A stretch of DNA of 64,000 nt from CAVTTH01 sp963737545 (GCA_963737545.1 CAVTTH010000003.1:620001-684000), one strand, 5' to 3'. Positions 19,154 through 28,805 are shown, counted from the first letter of the stretch. The notes: generated by a model not told the origin, from the letters alone. Program-made: numbers and translations.

Positions 19154-20278
19154 TTACCGCGCGTAGTTGATCCCCTTCTTCTCCGCCTGCGCGTGGATCG
19201 TCTGGGCGACTTTCTCGTCAAAGCTGTCGCCTTTGCCGGCAGCCGCCAGACGTTTGGTTTCCGATTGAATGTAGGCGTCGCGTTTCTTGGTCACCTCATC
19301 AATTTCCTTTTGCACATCCGCACGATCCTTCTGCGTTTTGGCGATGCGTTGCTCCATCTCTTCGCGGTTCAGCTTTTGAAATTCCGCCGGAAGCTGCTTC
19401 TGGTCGATCGATTCGAGCTTTACCTCATTGTTTGCAAGCGCATCGAGCAATTCGCCGGTTCCTTGAACGGATTTCCGGGTTCGGGCGTTGTAACTGAGCC
19501 GATCGGCCACGGCGGTCGGAGGCGCGCTCTCCGCGACAGCCTGTTTCGCGCTTACTGCACCGCGCACATCCTTGTCGCCGTACGGAATCAAGGTCGCGCC
19601 CATCCGTTTGTTCAGCTCGCCAAGCTTCGTGTCCATCGGCGTAGAGATCACCGCCACGTTCCCCGATTGCGCAATCGCAGCGAAGCTTCCTTCCGACAAC
19701 TTCGCGATCTCTTGCCAGATCGGCGTCGTCTCGGCCATGCCGCCGCACTGCACGGTATTAATGATCAGATCCTTCTTCGCCGCCGCCTTGCAGAGTTCGG
19801 GATACTTCGGACCGTCCGCGTAATCCATGTGCGGCGGTGCATCGCCGACCAGAAAAATAATCTTCAGCACGCTGCGATCCTGGCTCCACGACATCTTGTC
19901 GATGGCCTCGGCCAGCGCTTCGTTGACCGACTCAGGCGTGTCGCCGCCACCGGCCGCCTCGAACCCGCGCAAGTGCGCGTAGACCGCGTCGATGTCGTCG
20001 GTCATCGGGAAAGATTTCACGACGTAGTCGTCGCCCTTGTCGCGGTAACCGATCAGCCCCAGTTTCAATTCCGGCGTTGGCTTCGCATTGATCATCTCAT
20101 TGGCGATGGACCAGATTTTTTGTTTCGCGCCCTCGATCAATCCGCCCATGGAGCCGGTGGTATCGAGGACAAAACAGACTTCGATTCGCGGTTTCTTTTC
20201 AGGCGGAGTTTCTGTCTTGGCAAACAGCGTGGGGGAGCAGGCGATGAGTGTAGCGATAAGTTTAAGCGTAGTTTTCAT
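19154..20278 (-). CDS. Secreted von Willebrand factor type A protein
   Basis: 374 residues with an N-terminal signal peptide (MKTTLKLIATLIACSPTLFA) and a VWA domain from about residue 30. The MIDAS metal site reads DTTGSMGG, with a later GGGDTPES and a hydrophobic core strand (IIFLVGDAPPHMDY). A charged coiled-coil-like segment rich in Glu/Lys/Arg occupies residues 295-350. Probably periplasmic. It follows the VIT/VWA gene at 20289 on the same strand with a 10-base gap, so the two are one operon. VWA domains bind partner proteins through a divalent metal; no specific ligand can be inferred. Confidence 0.8.
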   Translation of the reverse strand: MKTTLKLIATLIACSPTLFAKTETPPEKKPRIEVCFVLDTTGSMGGLIEGAKQKIWSIANEMINAKPTPELKLGLIGYRDKGDDYVVKSFPMTDDIDAVYAHLRGFEAAGGGDTPESVNEALAEAIDKMSWSQDRSVLKIIFLVGDAPPHMDYADGPKYPELCKAAAKKDLIINTVQCGGMAETTPIWQEIAKLSEGSFAAIAQSGNVAVISTPMDTKLGELNKRMGATLIPYGDKDVRGAVSAKQAVAESAPPTAVADRLSYNARTRKSVQGTGELLDALANNEVKLESIDQKQLPAEFQKLNREEMEQRIAKTQKDRADVQKEIDEVTKKRDAYIQSETKRLAAAGKGDSFDEKVAQTIHAQAEKKGINYAR

Positions 20279-20288
20279 GTTTGTTTCG

Positions 20289-22520
20289 TTAGTCAGTGAT
20301 TTCGTAAACGGTGTCGTCGAGCGCGAGCAGGACGTTTTGGCCGAGCGCCATCCATGGCGCGGCTTCAGGATGCTTCTTGAGGAGGTTAAAATAATCGTCG
20401 GAGTTGAACTGGACGCGCTGCCGCTTCGACATGTTTTGCGCGCTGGTATCGATCCACTGCTTTCCGTTTTGGAAAAAATTGCGGCCGTTCACGAACTTCG
20501 ATTGCTGGGTGTACTGCGTGATGCGGTCCGCCTCCGCCCGCGCTGCCGGTGCGGCCGCGACCATTCCGCGCGATGACTCGGATGCTCCCGAGGCTATAGA
20601 GGCTCCAGGCTGTTCGGCGTATTTGAAAAAGTTCTGGCTCCGCGCGTTCGCGACGCCGTCGTCGCCATCCTTCTTCTCCTTGAATCCAGCCCACGCCTTC
20701 GCCGCGCTGTCCCGGGCGGCGGTATCCGTTCTCATCCCTTGCAACGACCGGGCTGCCGTCGGCACATTGCGGCGTTCCTCGTCTTCGACGATCAGATACG
20801 CGGTATACGGTGTGACGATCCCGTACTTGCGCGCCAGATCCGTCGCTTCGTCGCGCAGTTCGTTTGTTTCTCCGTGCAGGCGAATTTCGTCGAGCAGAAA
20901 TCCAACCCGGCGCGTCGCCCAAAGACGCGGGACAAACTGGTTCGCCGTGTTGCGATCGTCGAATCGAACCTTGTAAGTGAAGGTCTGCTCGCGGCCGCCG
21001 GCCATTCCGGTCAGCTTTGCTTCAACTTCACCCGAGCCGCTGTAGCGGCCCGCCAGAACAAGCTGATCGCCTTTGAAGAGATCGGGTAATTCCGCCGGAT
21101 ACATCTTGCTTACGCGCACGCTGCCACTGAATTCCAGACGCAAATTCGTTAGGGCCGGTTCCTTGATGCGCGTGTAAAAGTTCGAAACCTTTACTTCGAG
21201 ATCTTCGTTCGCCAGAACGTACTGGCTGAAGGCACGGGTGTTCTCCGCGATCTGATCGAGCAACTGGGTATTCACGTCCGAACCGATCCCGAAGGAAAAA
21301 ATCCGCACGTCGCCGGCCTTCTTTACTCCCGCGATAATCTCATCGACGCTCCGCGAGCCGACCGTCGGCAGGCCGTCAGTGAGAAAAATTACGACGAACG
21401 GCCGGTCGCTCTTTTCCGCACGCATTTTCAGCGCGGTTTGCAGCGCGTCGGAGATCGCGGTGCCGCCGATCGGTTTCAGCCCCGCTATGAAATCGCCGGC
21501 TCGCTTTCGCTGATCCACGTTCGCATCGACGAGCTTGCCGAAGAGCGGCTCGGCTTCCGTCGAGAAGCGAACGATCTCGAAGCGGTCGTCGGCGTTCAAG
21601 TTCTCGACGCAGAAGGCCAGGGCCTTCTTCGCCTGATCCAATTTCGCGCCCGCCATCGAGCCCGAAGTGTCGACCACGAACACGATATCCTTCGGCGCCG
21701 GCTTCGCGTCCTTCGCGACCGTCGGTGCCGCGAGCAGGAGAAAATAGCCATCATCCGAGTCCGGCCTTTGGCTGAGCAAAGTTAATCCGACGTCGCGCGC
21801 TTCCGAACTGAAGACGAGCTGAAAATCCGTGTCCGGCTTTTCGTCCTTCGATTCGTAACCAATGATCGCGCGATTCGTCCCGTCGCGTTTGATCTCGACC
21901 TTGTGACTGGGGGAATAAATGGACGCGAGCGGCTGATCCGTCTTCACCTCCACCTTCAGGCTCAGGCTCTTGATCGGTCGCGCCGAAAATTTCTCTGTGC
22001 TTAGTGGATAGGTATAGGTGACCGCGCCGGTATCCGAACGCAGTAGTTCCGTGTACGAGATCTTGATCGGCTTCCGGCCGCGCGGCTCGATCGGAAAAAT
22101 GTGGACCTTGAACAGATCCCGCCCTGCGTATTCGAGCAGGGCCGGATCGCGCATCTTGCGCACGATGTCTTCGTAGATCTGGCGCGCCTTGTCGGCGGGG
22201 AGCAATTCGGCTTCCATCATTTTCCCGCCGATCTCCATGCTGAACTTGTCGATGTGCGCATTTTTCGGCACGGGAAACATGTAGGTACCCTCAAGGCGCT
22301 GATCGTTCGGGTTGTAAAATTCCTGATCAATCGATGTGGTCGCGACCTGACCGTCGATTTTGACCTCGACGTGGTGATTGGTCACCTCCAGAGGCGCGAA
22401 AGGGAAATGCCCGATCGGCACCGGTACCGGATGCTCAATGATGATGAAACCATCGCCCCGGACCTGCGCGAGAAAACCAAAGAGGCAACCAACCAGGGCG
22501 AGAATTGATCTTGCGTTCAT
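20289..22520 (-). CDS. VIT and VWA domain protein (inter-alpha-trypsin inhibitor-like)
   Basis: 743 residues, signal peptide MNARSILALVGCLFGFLAQVRG. A VIT domain follows (VEVKIDGQVATTSIDQEFYNP, then EGTYMFPVP), then a VWA domain with an intact MIDAS (DTSGSMAGAKLDQAKKAL, GGTAISDAL, LTDGLPTVG). The C-terminal 250 residues contain a beta domain and an Ala/Arg-rich tail. First gene of a two-gene operon with the smaller VWA protein, divergent from an ECF sigma factor 108 bases away. Such VIT/VWA proteins are common in Verrucomicrobiota and Planctomycetota beside sigma factors; the function is unproven. Confidence 0.85.
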   Translation of the reverse strand: MNARSILALVGCLFGFLAQVRGDGFIIIEHPVPVPIGHFPFAPLEVTNHHVEVKIDGQVATTSIDQEFYNPNDQRLEGTYMFPVPKNAHIDKFSMEIGGKMMEAELLPADKARQIYEDIVRKMRDPALLEYAGRDLFKVHIFPIEPRGRKPIKISYTELLRSDTGAVTYTYPLSTEKFSARPIKSLSLKVEVKTDQPLASIYSPSHKVEIKRDGTNRAIIGYESKDEKPDTDFQLVFSSEARDVGLTLLSQRPDSDDGYFLLLAAPTVAKDAKPAPKDIVFVVDTSGSMAGAKLDQAKKALAFCVENLNADDRFEIVRFSTEAEPLFGKLVDANVDQRKRAGDFIAGLKPIGGTAISDALQTALKMRAEKSDRPFVVIFLTDGLPTVGSRSVDEIIAGVKKAGDVRIFSFGIGSDVNTQLLDQIAENTRAFSQYVLANEDLEVKVSNFYTRIKEPALTNLRLEFSGSVRVSKMYPAELPDLFKGDQLVLAGRYSGSGEVEAKLTGMAGGREQTFTYKVRFDDRNTANQFVPRLWATRRVGFLLDEIRLHGETNELRDEATDLARKYGIVTPYTAYLIVEDEERRNVPTAARSLQGMRTDTAARDSAAKAWAGFKEKKDGDDGVANARSQNFFKYAEQPGASIASGASESSRGMVAAAPAARAEADRITQYTQQSKFVNGRNFFQNGKQWIDTSAQNMSKRQRVQFNSDDYFNLLKKHPEAAPWMALGQNVLLALDDTVYEITD

Positions 22521-22628
22521 AGAGCATTAGTCGGGGCCTCCGGAAAAATGCTCCCGCTTTTTTCTGAACCGTGGGCGGCTGGACAGGTCAGATGAGGGTG
22601 AGATGTTGATTACCGATCCGCCCGGGGA

Positions 22629-23273
22629 ATGAGCTCGCCGCAATCGCCCAGTGTTTTTTCTTCAGATCCTGCCGAAGCGGATTTGATCGAGCGATGCCGC
22701 GCCAGCGATGAAGAGGCGTGGGACGATTTGTTCGATAAACATTACGCGACCGTCGCGCGATTCGTCTTCCAGCTTTCCGCCGACTTTAGTCACGAAGATA
22801 CGGAGGAAATTTGCCAGGAAACATTTCTTTCCGCCGTCCGGAATCTCGGATCATTTCAGCAAAGAAGTTCCTTTCAGACCTGGTTGCTGCGGATCGCGGC
22901 GAACAAGGCGATGGATTTTCGGGAGAAAATGCACGCCGCTAAACGCGGCGGGAACGCTGTCCACCTCTCATTGCATTCCGGAAACAATCATGATGAACCA
23001 CCGGTGGATCCGCCTTCGTCCCGACTCGGCCCGGACGGGTTGCTGCAAAACTCCGAGACGTTCGCGCTCGTCCGGCAGAGCCTGGATCGGCTGGGCGAGC
23101 CATGTCGCGAGATCATCGAATTGCGATATTACGGCGATCTGAGTTACGGGGAAATCGCCGCCGAGTTGCGTTTGAATCCGAAAACGGTCAGCTCGCGTCT
23201 GAGTAAGTGTCTCGATCGGCTCGGCACCATCGCGAAAGAAATTTTACCGCGGGAGAACCTGTTTCCCGTCTAA
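22629..23273 (+). CDS. ECF-type RNA polymerase sigma factor
   Basis: 214 residues. Region 2 reads WDDLFDKHYATVARFVFQLS and EDTEEICQETFLSAVRNLGSF, followed by QTWLLRIAANKAMDFREK. Region 4 is SLDRLGEPCREIIELRYYGD with the helix-turn-helix LSYGEIAAELRLNPKTVSSR. No region 3, as expected for the group. It is followed after 11 bases by a single-span membrane protein that is the likely anti-sigma partner, and faces the VIT/VWA operon across a 108-base gap that could hold promoters for both directions. Confidence 0.92.
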   Translation: MSSPQSPSVFSSDPAEADLIERCRASDEEAWDDLFDKHYATVARFVFQLSADFSHEDTEEICQETFLSAVRNLGSFQQRSSFQTWLLRIAANKAMDFREKMHAAKRGGNAVHLSLHSGNNHDEPPVDPPSSRLGPDGLLQNSETFALVRQSLDRLGEPCREIIELRYYGDLSYGEIAAELRLNPKTVSSRLSKCLDRLGTIAKEILPRENLFPV

Positions 23274-23284
23274 CTATTGCAACC

Positions 23285-24544
23285 ATGTCAGACGAGCCTA
23301 GGAAACCGATCGAAGAACTTCTCGAGTCATCCGCGCGAGCACGCCGGGCCGAATTTGGCGCCGATCCGAAAATGCCGAATCCGATGCGGGCGCGGTTGCA
23401 TGCGGAGATCGCACGCGTTGCCCGCAAAGATGAACCAGAGCTGCGCTCGCGTTGGTTTGGAATGTGGTGGCCGCGGATTGCAATCGGAGCAGCCATGGCG
23501 GTGCTGGTGGTAGGCGCCCCTCTGGCATGGTGGCGTTCGCGACAATCCGGTGGTGATGCGAGTGTTCGCGTGGCGCTGGATCGTGCCAAGGCCAGGAAGG
23601 AATTGGATCGACTCGCGTCTGCTGATTCGCGGCCGGCAGTGGCCCCTGAGATTCAACCGTCAACCAGCGCGATGAGCAATCGCGCATCCGCCGGCGCGAC
23701 CACCGAAGGTTTCCCTGAAGACAAGAGCAAGCGTGCCGACGAAGCCAAACCATTGGCGTTGGCGAAGGTTGCGGAAGAAAATTCGAGCGACATCAAGAAA
23801 TTTGCTGAAGTGGCAGTTCCTGCTGCGCCTCCGGCTGACAATTCCAAATCAACTGCCGCCGACACAGAAACTCGAGCGGAGGAACAAACGCATCTGTTGG
23901 CCGAGCAACGGGAGCGATCCGGTTTTGGAACGGGCAAGGTCGATCAACCGGCTGCGAAATCCCTGCCAGCGCCGGGCGCCGACAATTCGCCCGCGTTAAT
24001 CGCCGACTCGGGCGCGTTCGGACTAAAGCGAAAAGCTGAGAATTTCAGGCAGCAGTTTTCGCAGACTTCGGCAAACCAGGCGTTCCGTCGCGATGTCAAA
24101 CTCCAGCAGGCGGCGAACGTCTTGAGCAATTTTCAGGTTGAGCAGGACGGCCGCCAAATCCGCGTTGTGGATGCCGATGGTTCGACTTACACCGGAAAGA
24201 TCGAGCGCCTTGGTCAGAACGACGCACGCAATCTGGAGAAACAAAACTACACGGCTAGGTCCAATCGAGCCGCAGCGGCCGCACCGGCCAAAGATTCCGA
24301 CGAAACGGCTAACGATGAATTCTATTTTCGCGCCACGGGTTACAACGGCAGCCTGAAAAGATCGCTGGTTTTCGAAGGCAACTACATCATCGCCGCGTCG
24401 CCGCAGCAAAAGATGAAGTCGCGCGATGGCGCCGCTTCGACAACTGAGGAGCAAACGGGGGCTCGCATCGTCGGCACTGCGAAGGTCCACGGCGAGCCGC
24501 CGCTACCCGTTGAGGCGGTGTCGGTCGACGCACCGGCGCACTGA
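23285..24544 (+). CDS. Single-pass membrane protein, putative anti-sigma partner
   Basis: 419 residues from ATG 23285 (the frame is open upstream to 23207 inside the sigma gene, but this start sits just after its stop). A charged N-terminal cytoplasmic part of about 65 residues is followed by one membrane segment (IAIGAAMAVLVVGAPLAWW) and a long Ala/Ser/Glu-rich periplasmic tail. No zinc-binding anti-sigma signature (HxxxCxxC) is seen, so the anti-sigma role rests on position and topology only. The last 120 residues look folded (FQVEQDGRQIRVVDADGSTY; FYFRATGYNGSLKRSLVFEG). Confidence 0.65.
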   Translation: MSDEPRKPIEELLESSARARRAEFGADPKMPNPMRARLHAEIARVARKDEPELRSRWFGMWWPRIAIGAAMAVLVVGAPLAWWRSRQSGGDASVRVALDRAKARKELDRLASADSRPAVAPEIQPSTSAMSNRASAGATTEGFPEDKSKRADEAKPLALAKVAEENSSDIKKFAEVAVPAAPPADNSKSTAADTETRAEEQTHLLAEQRERSGFGTGKVDQPAAKSLPAPGADNSPALIADSGAFGLKRKAENFRQQFSQTSANQAFRRDVKLQQAANVLSNFQVEQDGRQIRVVDADGSTYTGKIERLGQNDARNLEKQNYTARSNRAAAAAPAKDSDETANDEFYFRATGYNGSLKRSLVFEGNYIIAASPQQKMKSRDGAASTTEEQTGARIVGTAKVHGEPPLPVEAVSVDAPAH

Positions 24545-24710
24545 ATTCATGTTCTTCCAAAAGAGGTACATTCGCTGAATATTTGAAGCAGCAGATCGCG
24601 TCAGCGGTCGCAGCTTGTATGCTGGCGCATGGCGGACAACTCCGGCAAGCGCTCCGCGACAATCACCCGTGGTTGAATCTGAAACGAGCGCGGGCAACGT
24701 TATTCGCCTG

Positions 24711-25121
24711 ATGGATTCTACCCGCACAATTCGATTGCGCTGGCTGCATAGCAGCGTGCAGAACGTGACGCATCAGGTGGCGGATCTGCGCCTGTCCCGC
24801 TCCGCTACGCACCTCTGGCGACCGGCCATCAACGCTTATCGATGCGAGGATTGCATTCGCGTTTGTGTCGACCTGGCCGGAGTCGATCGATCGGACATCG
24901 ATCTTGTCATTGCCAATCAATGCTTGTCGATCCGCGGGGTGCGCGATGTGCCGGAGCCAAGTGGCGAAACGAGGGAGGCGATGCAAATGATCGCGATGGA
25001 GATTGATTATGGCCCATTCGAACGCGAACTCCGGTTGCCCGCTGAAATCGAGGTGGACAAGGTGCACGCGGAACAAAAAAACGGCTTACTCTGGATTCAT
25101 CTGCCGCTAAGGAAATCATGA
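24711..25121 (+). CDS. Small heat-shock protein (Hsp20/alpha-crystallin)
   Basis: 136 residues from ATG 24711; an in-frame ATG at 24615 would add 32 residues without clear similarity. The alpha-crystallin core runs from about residue 45 (RPAINAYRCEDCIRVCVDLAGV), with LVIANQCLSIRGVR and the closing GPFERELRLPAEIEVDKVHAE and GLLWIHLP. Acts as an ATP-independent holdase for unfolded proteins. The stop overlaps the lon start by 4 bp, so chaperone and protease are made together, consistent with a proteostasis operon. Confidence 0.85.
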   Translation: MDSTRTIRLRWLHSSVQNVTHQVADLRLSRSATHLWRPAINAYRCEDCIRVCVDLAGVDRSDIDLVIANQCLSIRGVRDVPEPSGETREAMQMIAMEIDYGPFERELRLPAEIEVDKVHAEQKNGLLWIHLPLRKS

Positions 25122-27568
25122 GTGCGGAATTACTGGAAACACTCCAATCCGGGGGCGAAGCGACGCCCTCGGCAGCCGGCAGCGCGGCCGTTGCGAGCGG
25201 AAGCGAGGCACAAACACCGAAAATTCCGGACACCTTGTCGATCCTCCCGCTGCGCGGATTTGTCATTTTCCCAGGGACGGTGGCGCCGTTGAACGTGCGC
25301 CGGCTGTCGTCGATCAGGCTGCTCGACGAGACCTTGCCCCAAAGCAAGATCATCGGGCTGATCGTGCAACGCGATGAAACCAAGGAGGAGCCGGAGGTGC
25401 AGGATCTGTATGAGATCGGCACGGCTGCGATCGTGCTGAAATTTTTGCGACAATCGGACGACCACGCCGTCGCGCTCGTGCAGGGGCTGGCGCGATTTTC
25501 CCTGCGCAAGATCGTTTCCGCACATCCATATTTGCGCGCCGAGATCGCGTTGCTCAGTTCTGTTCCGCCGCCACAAACCAAGGAATTCGAAGCCGCGTTT
25601 CGAAATCTGCGCGACTCCGCCGTGCAGTTGCTCGAATTAACACCAGACGCGCCGGAAGGTTCGGCCTCGATCGTCCGCAGCCTCGAGAGCGCGGATCAAG
25701 TGGTCGACTTTCTCGCGCCCAATCTCAACGTCGATGTGGCGCAGAAGCAGGCGATTCTCGAGGAGGTTGACGCAGTCAAGCGGGTGCACGCGGTCCAAAC
25801 CCATATCGCGACGCAACTCGAGATCGCGCAGATCCAGCAAAAGCTGCAGAAAGATGTGGCCTCGCAATTCTCCGATGCGCAGCGGAAAGCCTATTTGCGC
25901 CAGCAGCTCAAGGCGATCCAGCAGGAATTGGGTGAAGGCGATGCCGGCACCGACCAACAAGTCGCCCAACTACGCACACGCCTTGAAAAAGCGAAGCCGC
26001 CAGCTGATGTCATGGCCCAGGCTGAGCGCGAACTGAAACGGCTCGATTTTATTCCGCCGGCCAGCCCGGAGTATTCGGTCATCGTTACCTACGTCGAAAC
26101 GATCGCGGAACTTCCCTGGTCGAAAGTAACCGACGACAACATCGATCTCGATCAAGCGCAACAAATCCTCGATCGCGATCATTACGATCTCGAAAAGGTC
26201 AAGCGGCGGCTGATTGAATATCTGGCCGTGCGCAAACTCAATCCGCAGGGCCACGGACCGATTCTCTGTTTTGTTGGGCCGCCGGGTGTGGGCAAGACGA
26301 GTCTGGGTCAATCGATTGCCGATGCACTCGGTCGCAAGTTCGCGCGGATGAGTCTCGGCGGTATTCGTGACGAAGCGGAAATCCGCGGGCATCGTCGTAC
26401 GTATATCGGTTCGATGCCCGGTCGCATAATTCAGGAGCTGCGCCGCGCCGGAACACGCAACCCGGTGATGATGCTGGATGAAATCGACAAGATTGGCACC
26501 GATTTTCGCGGGGATCCGGCGAGCGCTTTGTTGGAAGTGCTCGATCCGCGGCAAAATTTCGCGTTCGTCGATCGCTATCTCGATGTGCCGTTCGACTTGT
26601 CGCAGATTATTTTTATCGCGACCGCGAATTACATCGACGCCGTCCCGGAACCATTGCGCGACCGGATGGAGATCATTTCACTCCCCGGCTATACCGAGCG
26701 TGAAAAAGTCGAGATCGCAAAACGATATTTGCTCAAGCGGCAGTTGGAAGAAAACGGCCTCAAGCCGGAGCAATGCGAGTGGGAGGAAGAAGCGTTTCGG
26801 CGCATTATCAACGACTACACGCACGAAGCCGGAGTACGTGAACTGGAACGACAAATCGGCGCGGTCTGTCGTGCGGTCGCGGCGAAATGCGCCCGTGGTG
26901 AATGCGAGCATGTCCTCGTCACGCCGGATTTTGTTGCGAAAACTCTCGGCCCGGCGCTCTATGTCCGCGAAACAAGATTGACGTCGAGCAAGCCCGGCGT
27001 TGTCACCGGTCTCGCATACACTCCCTACGGTGGCGAAGTCTTGTTCATCGAAGCGACCCGTTATCCGGGCAAAGGCAATGTCATTCTTACGGGTCAGATT
27101 GGTGAGGTGATGAAAGAATCAGTCCAGGCCGCGCTCAGTCTCGTCCGTACCCGCGCCAACGAGATCGGAGTAAAGGCGGATGAATTTCGCGACAACGACA
27201 TCCACGTCCACGTCCCCGCCGGCGCGGTCCCGAAGGATGGACCATCCGCCGGCGTGGCCATGTTTACGGCGCTGGCTTCGCTCTTTAGCAATACGCCGGT
27301 CCGGCCCGATGTCGCGATGACCGGCGAAATCACACTACGCGGATTGGTCCTGCCGATTGGCGGACTAAAGGAAAAGAGCCTCGGCGCAATGCGCGCCGGT
27401 GTGACCACCGTCATCATTCCAAAGTTGAACGAAAAGGATTTGGCCGATGTTCCGGAGGAAGCGAAAGAGAAGCTGAAGTTTATCCCGGTCGAGAACGTTG
27501 ACGAAGTGCTAAGTATCGCATTGGAAAAAACCGATCCGGCGAATTTGCCGAAGATCGTAGCGGGTTAG
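25118..27568 (+). CDS. lon: ATP-dependent protease Lon
   Basis: 816 residues. The N-terminal substrate-binding LON domain (LPLRGFVIFPGTVAPLNV) is followed by a coiled coil, the AAA+ module with Walker A GPPGVGKTSL at about residue 385 and Walker B MLDEIDKIG, and the C-terminal Ser-Lys protease domain with catalytic Ser in KDGPSAGVAM (about 709) and Lys in GGLKEKSLGA (about 752). Complete and intact. Degrades misfolded and regulatory proteins in the cytoplasm. Translationally coupled to the upstream hsp20. Confidence 0.97.
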   Translation: MSAELLETLQSGGEATPSAAGSAAVASGSEAQTPKIPDTLSILPLRGFVIFPGTVAPLNVRRLSSIRLLDETLPQSKIIGLIVQRDETKEEPEVQDLYEIGTAAIVLKFLRQSDDHAVALVQGLARFSLRKIVSAHPYLRAEIALLSSVPPPQTKEFEAAFRNLRDSAVQLLELTPDAPEGSASIVRSLESADQVVDFLAPNLNVDVAQKQAILEEVDAVKRVHAVQTHIATQLEIAQIQQKLQKDVASQFSDAQRKAYLRQQLKAIQQELGEGDAGTDQQVAQLRTRLEKAKPPADVMAQAERELKRLDFIPPASPEYSVIVTYVETIAELPWSKVTDDNIDLDQAQQILDRDHYDLEKVKRRLIEYLAVRKLNPQGHGPILCFVGPPGVGKTSLGQSIADALGRKFARMSLGGIRDEAEIRGHRRTYIGSMPGRIIQELRRAGTRNPVMMLDEIDKIGTDFRGDPASALLEVLDPRQNFAFVDRYLDVPFDLSQIIFIATANYIDAVPEPLRDRMEIISLPGYTEREKVEIAKRYLLKRQLEENGLKPEQCEWEEEAFRRIINDYTHEAGVRELERQIGAVCRAVAAKCARGECEHVLVTPDFVAKTLGPALYVRETRLTSSKPGVVTGLAYTPYGGEVLFIEATRYPGKGNVILTGQIGEVMKESVQAALSLVRTRANEIGVKADEFRDNDIHVHVPAGAVPKDGPSAGVAMFTALASLFSNTPVRPDVAMTGEITLRGLVLPIGGLKEKSLGAMRAGVTTVIIPKLNEKDLADVPEEAKEKLKFIPVENVDEVLSIALEKTDPANLPKIVAG

Positions 27569-27601
27569 GGTTCTTCGCGGCAAACGTCGACGCCGGGCAT
27601 C

Positions 27602-28033
27602 GTGCAGATCAAAATAGACGATCCGGGCGGTCCCGAAATCCGCGAGTTACTGGAGGAACATCTGGCGAGCATGCGGCTGCACTCGCCGCCGGAGAGTATT
27701 CACGCGCTGCCGATCGAGGGATTGCGCAAGCCGGAGATTACGTTTTGGACGGTTTGGGAAAATGGTGAGCTGCTTGGGTGTGGAGCCCTGAAGGAGCTGG
27801 ACTCGCGGCATGGCGAGATCAAATCAATGCGGACCGTTTCCCGGCATCTCAGGAAGGGCGTCGCGCAGACTCTTCTGCGTCACATTATCGGCGAAGCCGC
27901 GCGCCGCGGTTATCTACGCTTGAGCTTGGAAACCGGATCGATGCAAGCCTTCGAGCCTGCTCGTCAGCTCTACGCGCACAGTGGTTTTACGCTTTTGCGG
28001 ACCTTTCGCCGATTACTCGGAAGATCCGAATAG
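27602..28033 (+). CDS. GNAT-family N-acetyltransferase
   Basis: 143 residues from a GTG start, 33 bases after lon. The acetyl-CoA-binding region is visible as IKSMRTVSRHLRKGVAQTLL (motif A), and the C-terminal GNAT fold as LSLETGSMQAFEPARQLYAHSGF. Preceding strands WTVWENGELLGCGAL fit the fold. Resembles the small YedL/PhnO-like acetyltransferases. The acetyl acceptor is unknown. It may be read through from the hsp20-lon operon. Confidence 0.82.
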   Translation: MQIKIDDPGGPEIRELLEEHLASMRLHSPPESIHALPIEGLRKPEITFWTVWENGELLGCGALKELDSRHGEIKSMRTVSRHLRKGVAQTLLRHIIGEAARRGYLRLSLETGSMQAFEPARQLYAHSGFTLLRTFRRLLGRSE

Positions 28034-28089
28034 CGTCTTCATGACAAAGGAACTTTGAGTCGGGAGCGGATAATTCGAAAACCAGGAAA

Positions 28090-28171
28090 TACCAGGGAGG
28101 GGACTCGAACCCCTAAGGATTGCTCCACCAGATCCTAAGTCTGGCGCGTCTGCCAATTTCGCCACCCTGGC
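28090..28171 (-). tRNA. tRNA-Leu (anticodon TAG)
   Basis: The minus strand folds as a cloverleaf: acceptor GCCAGGG with CCCTGGT (first pair G-U), D-loop AATTGGCAGA, anticodon stem CCAGA/TCTGG around loop CTTAGGA, T-arm GGGGTTCGAGTCCCC. The long variable arm (TGGAGCAATCCTTA) marks a class II tRNA, consistent with Leu. About 82 bases; the 3' CCA is not encoded. Reads CUN codons, chiefly CUA and CUG. Confidence 0.93.
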
Positions 28172-28319
28172 GTGGTTAATCTCCCAAAGGTTATCGTGGT
28201 CCGCGATTCAAGCAATTGCCGCCGCCTGTTCATCGACGTTCCAGAGAATTTTGAATCCGGAAATGCCAGATTGGCCGTCTCAATAGAGAGACCACCGAAG
28301 GCTCAGTTCGCTTGTTCTC

Positions 28320-28805
28320 ATGAAGATCAAATTTCTGTCCCTGTCCTTATTTCTCTGCTTCGTGGCAGCCGCCTACGTGGGCGCGGCGTACTGGCGGAGG
28401 GCAGCCCGTCCTCATATCTATGATGAAGCGGTTGACGGCTCGAAGCAGATCGCGGCAGCCCTGGCGGATGCGCGACGAGAACACAAACGCGTTCTTCTCA
28501 TCTTCGGCGCCAACTGGTGCGGCTGGTGCCACAAGCTGCACGGCATTTTCTCGAGCGATCCGGCCATCGCGGAGAAATTGAAGCGCGGCTATGTCGTGGC
28601 CGAGATTGACGTGAACAAGGAACACAACAAAGAGGTCGATGGGCGATACGGGAATCCGACCCGCCTCGGATTGCCGGTAATCGTTATCCTCGACGACAAG
28701 GGCAGCGCCCTAACGACAAAGGATTCTTCAGAACTGGAACACGGCAGGAGCTACGATACGAGCAAGATGCTTGCCTTTCTACAGGAGTGGTCCGCCCAGG
28801 AGTAA
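28320..28805 (+). CDS. Thioredoxin-fold protein, membrane-anchored or secreted
   Basis: 161 residues. The N-terminal hydrophobic segment (FLSLSLFLCFVAAAYVGAAYW) serves as signal or anchor. The redox centre is C67-G-W-C70 (LIFGANWCGWCHKL), followed by AEIDVNKEHNKEV and the cis-Pro region LGLPVIVILDDKG. Similar to thioredoxin_7/DsbD-gamma-like proteins acting in the periplasm. It lies 35 bases upstream of a TonB-dependent receptor on the same strand; a functional link is possible but not shown. Confidence 0.85.
   Translation: MKIKFLSLSLFLCFVAAAYVGAAYWRRAARPHIYDEAVDGSKQIAAALADARREHKRVLLIFGANWCGWCHKLHGIFSSDPAIAEKLKRGYVVAEIDVNKEHNKEVDGRYGNPTRLGLPVIVILDDKGSALTTKDSSELEHGRSYDTSKMLAFLQEWSAQE

Noticed and set aside
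19193..20299. A 368-residue open frame on the plus strand
   Set aside because: Antisense to the VWA gene, which has a clear MIDAS and signal peptide; composition is that of a shadow frame.
22521..22628. Rho-independent terminator between the divergent VIT and sigma genes
   Set aside because: gagcat/atgctc arms exist beside a T run, but the loop is long and both genes start here, so a promoter region is likelier.
27569..28319. Riboswitch or further RNA genes around the tRNA
   Set aside because: Apart from tRNA-Leu and the acetyltransferase gene I see no conserved fold or known aptamer sequence.
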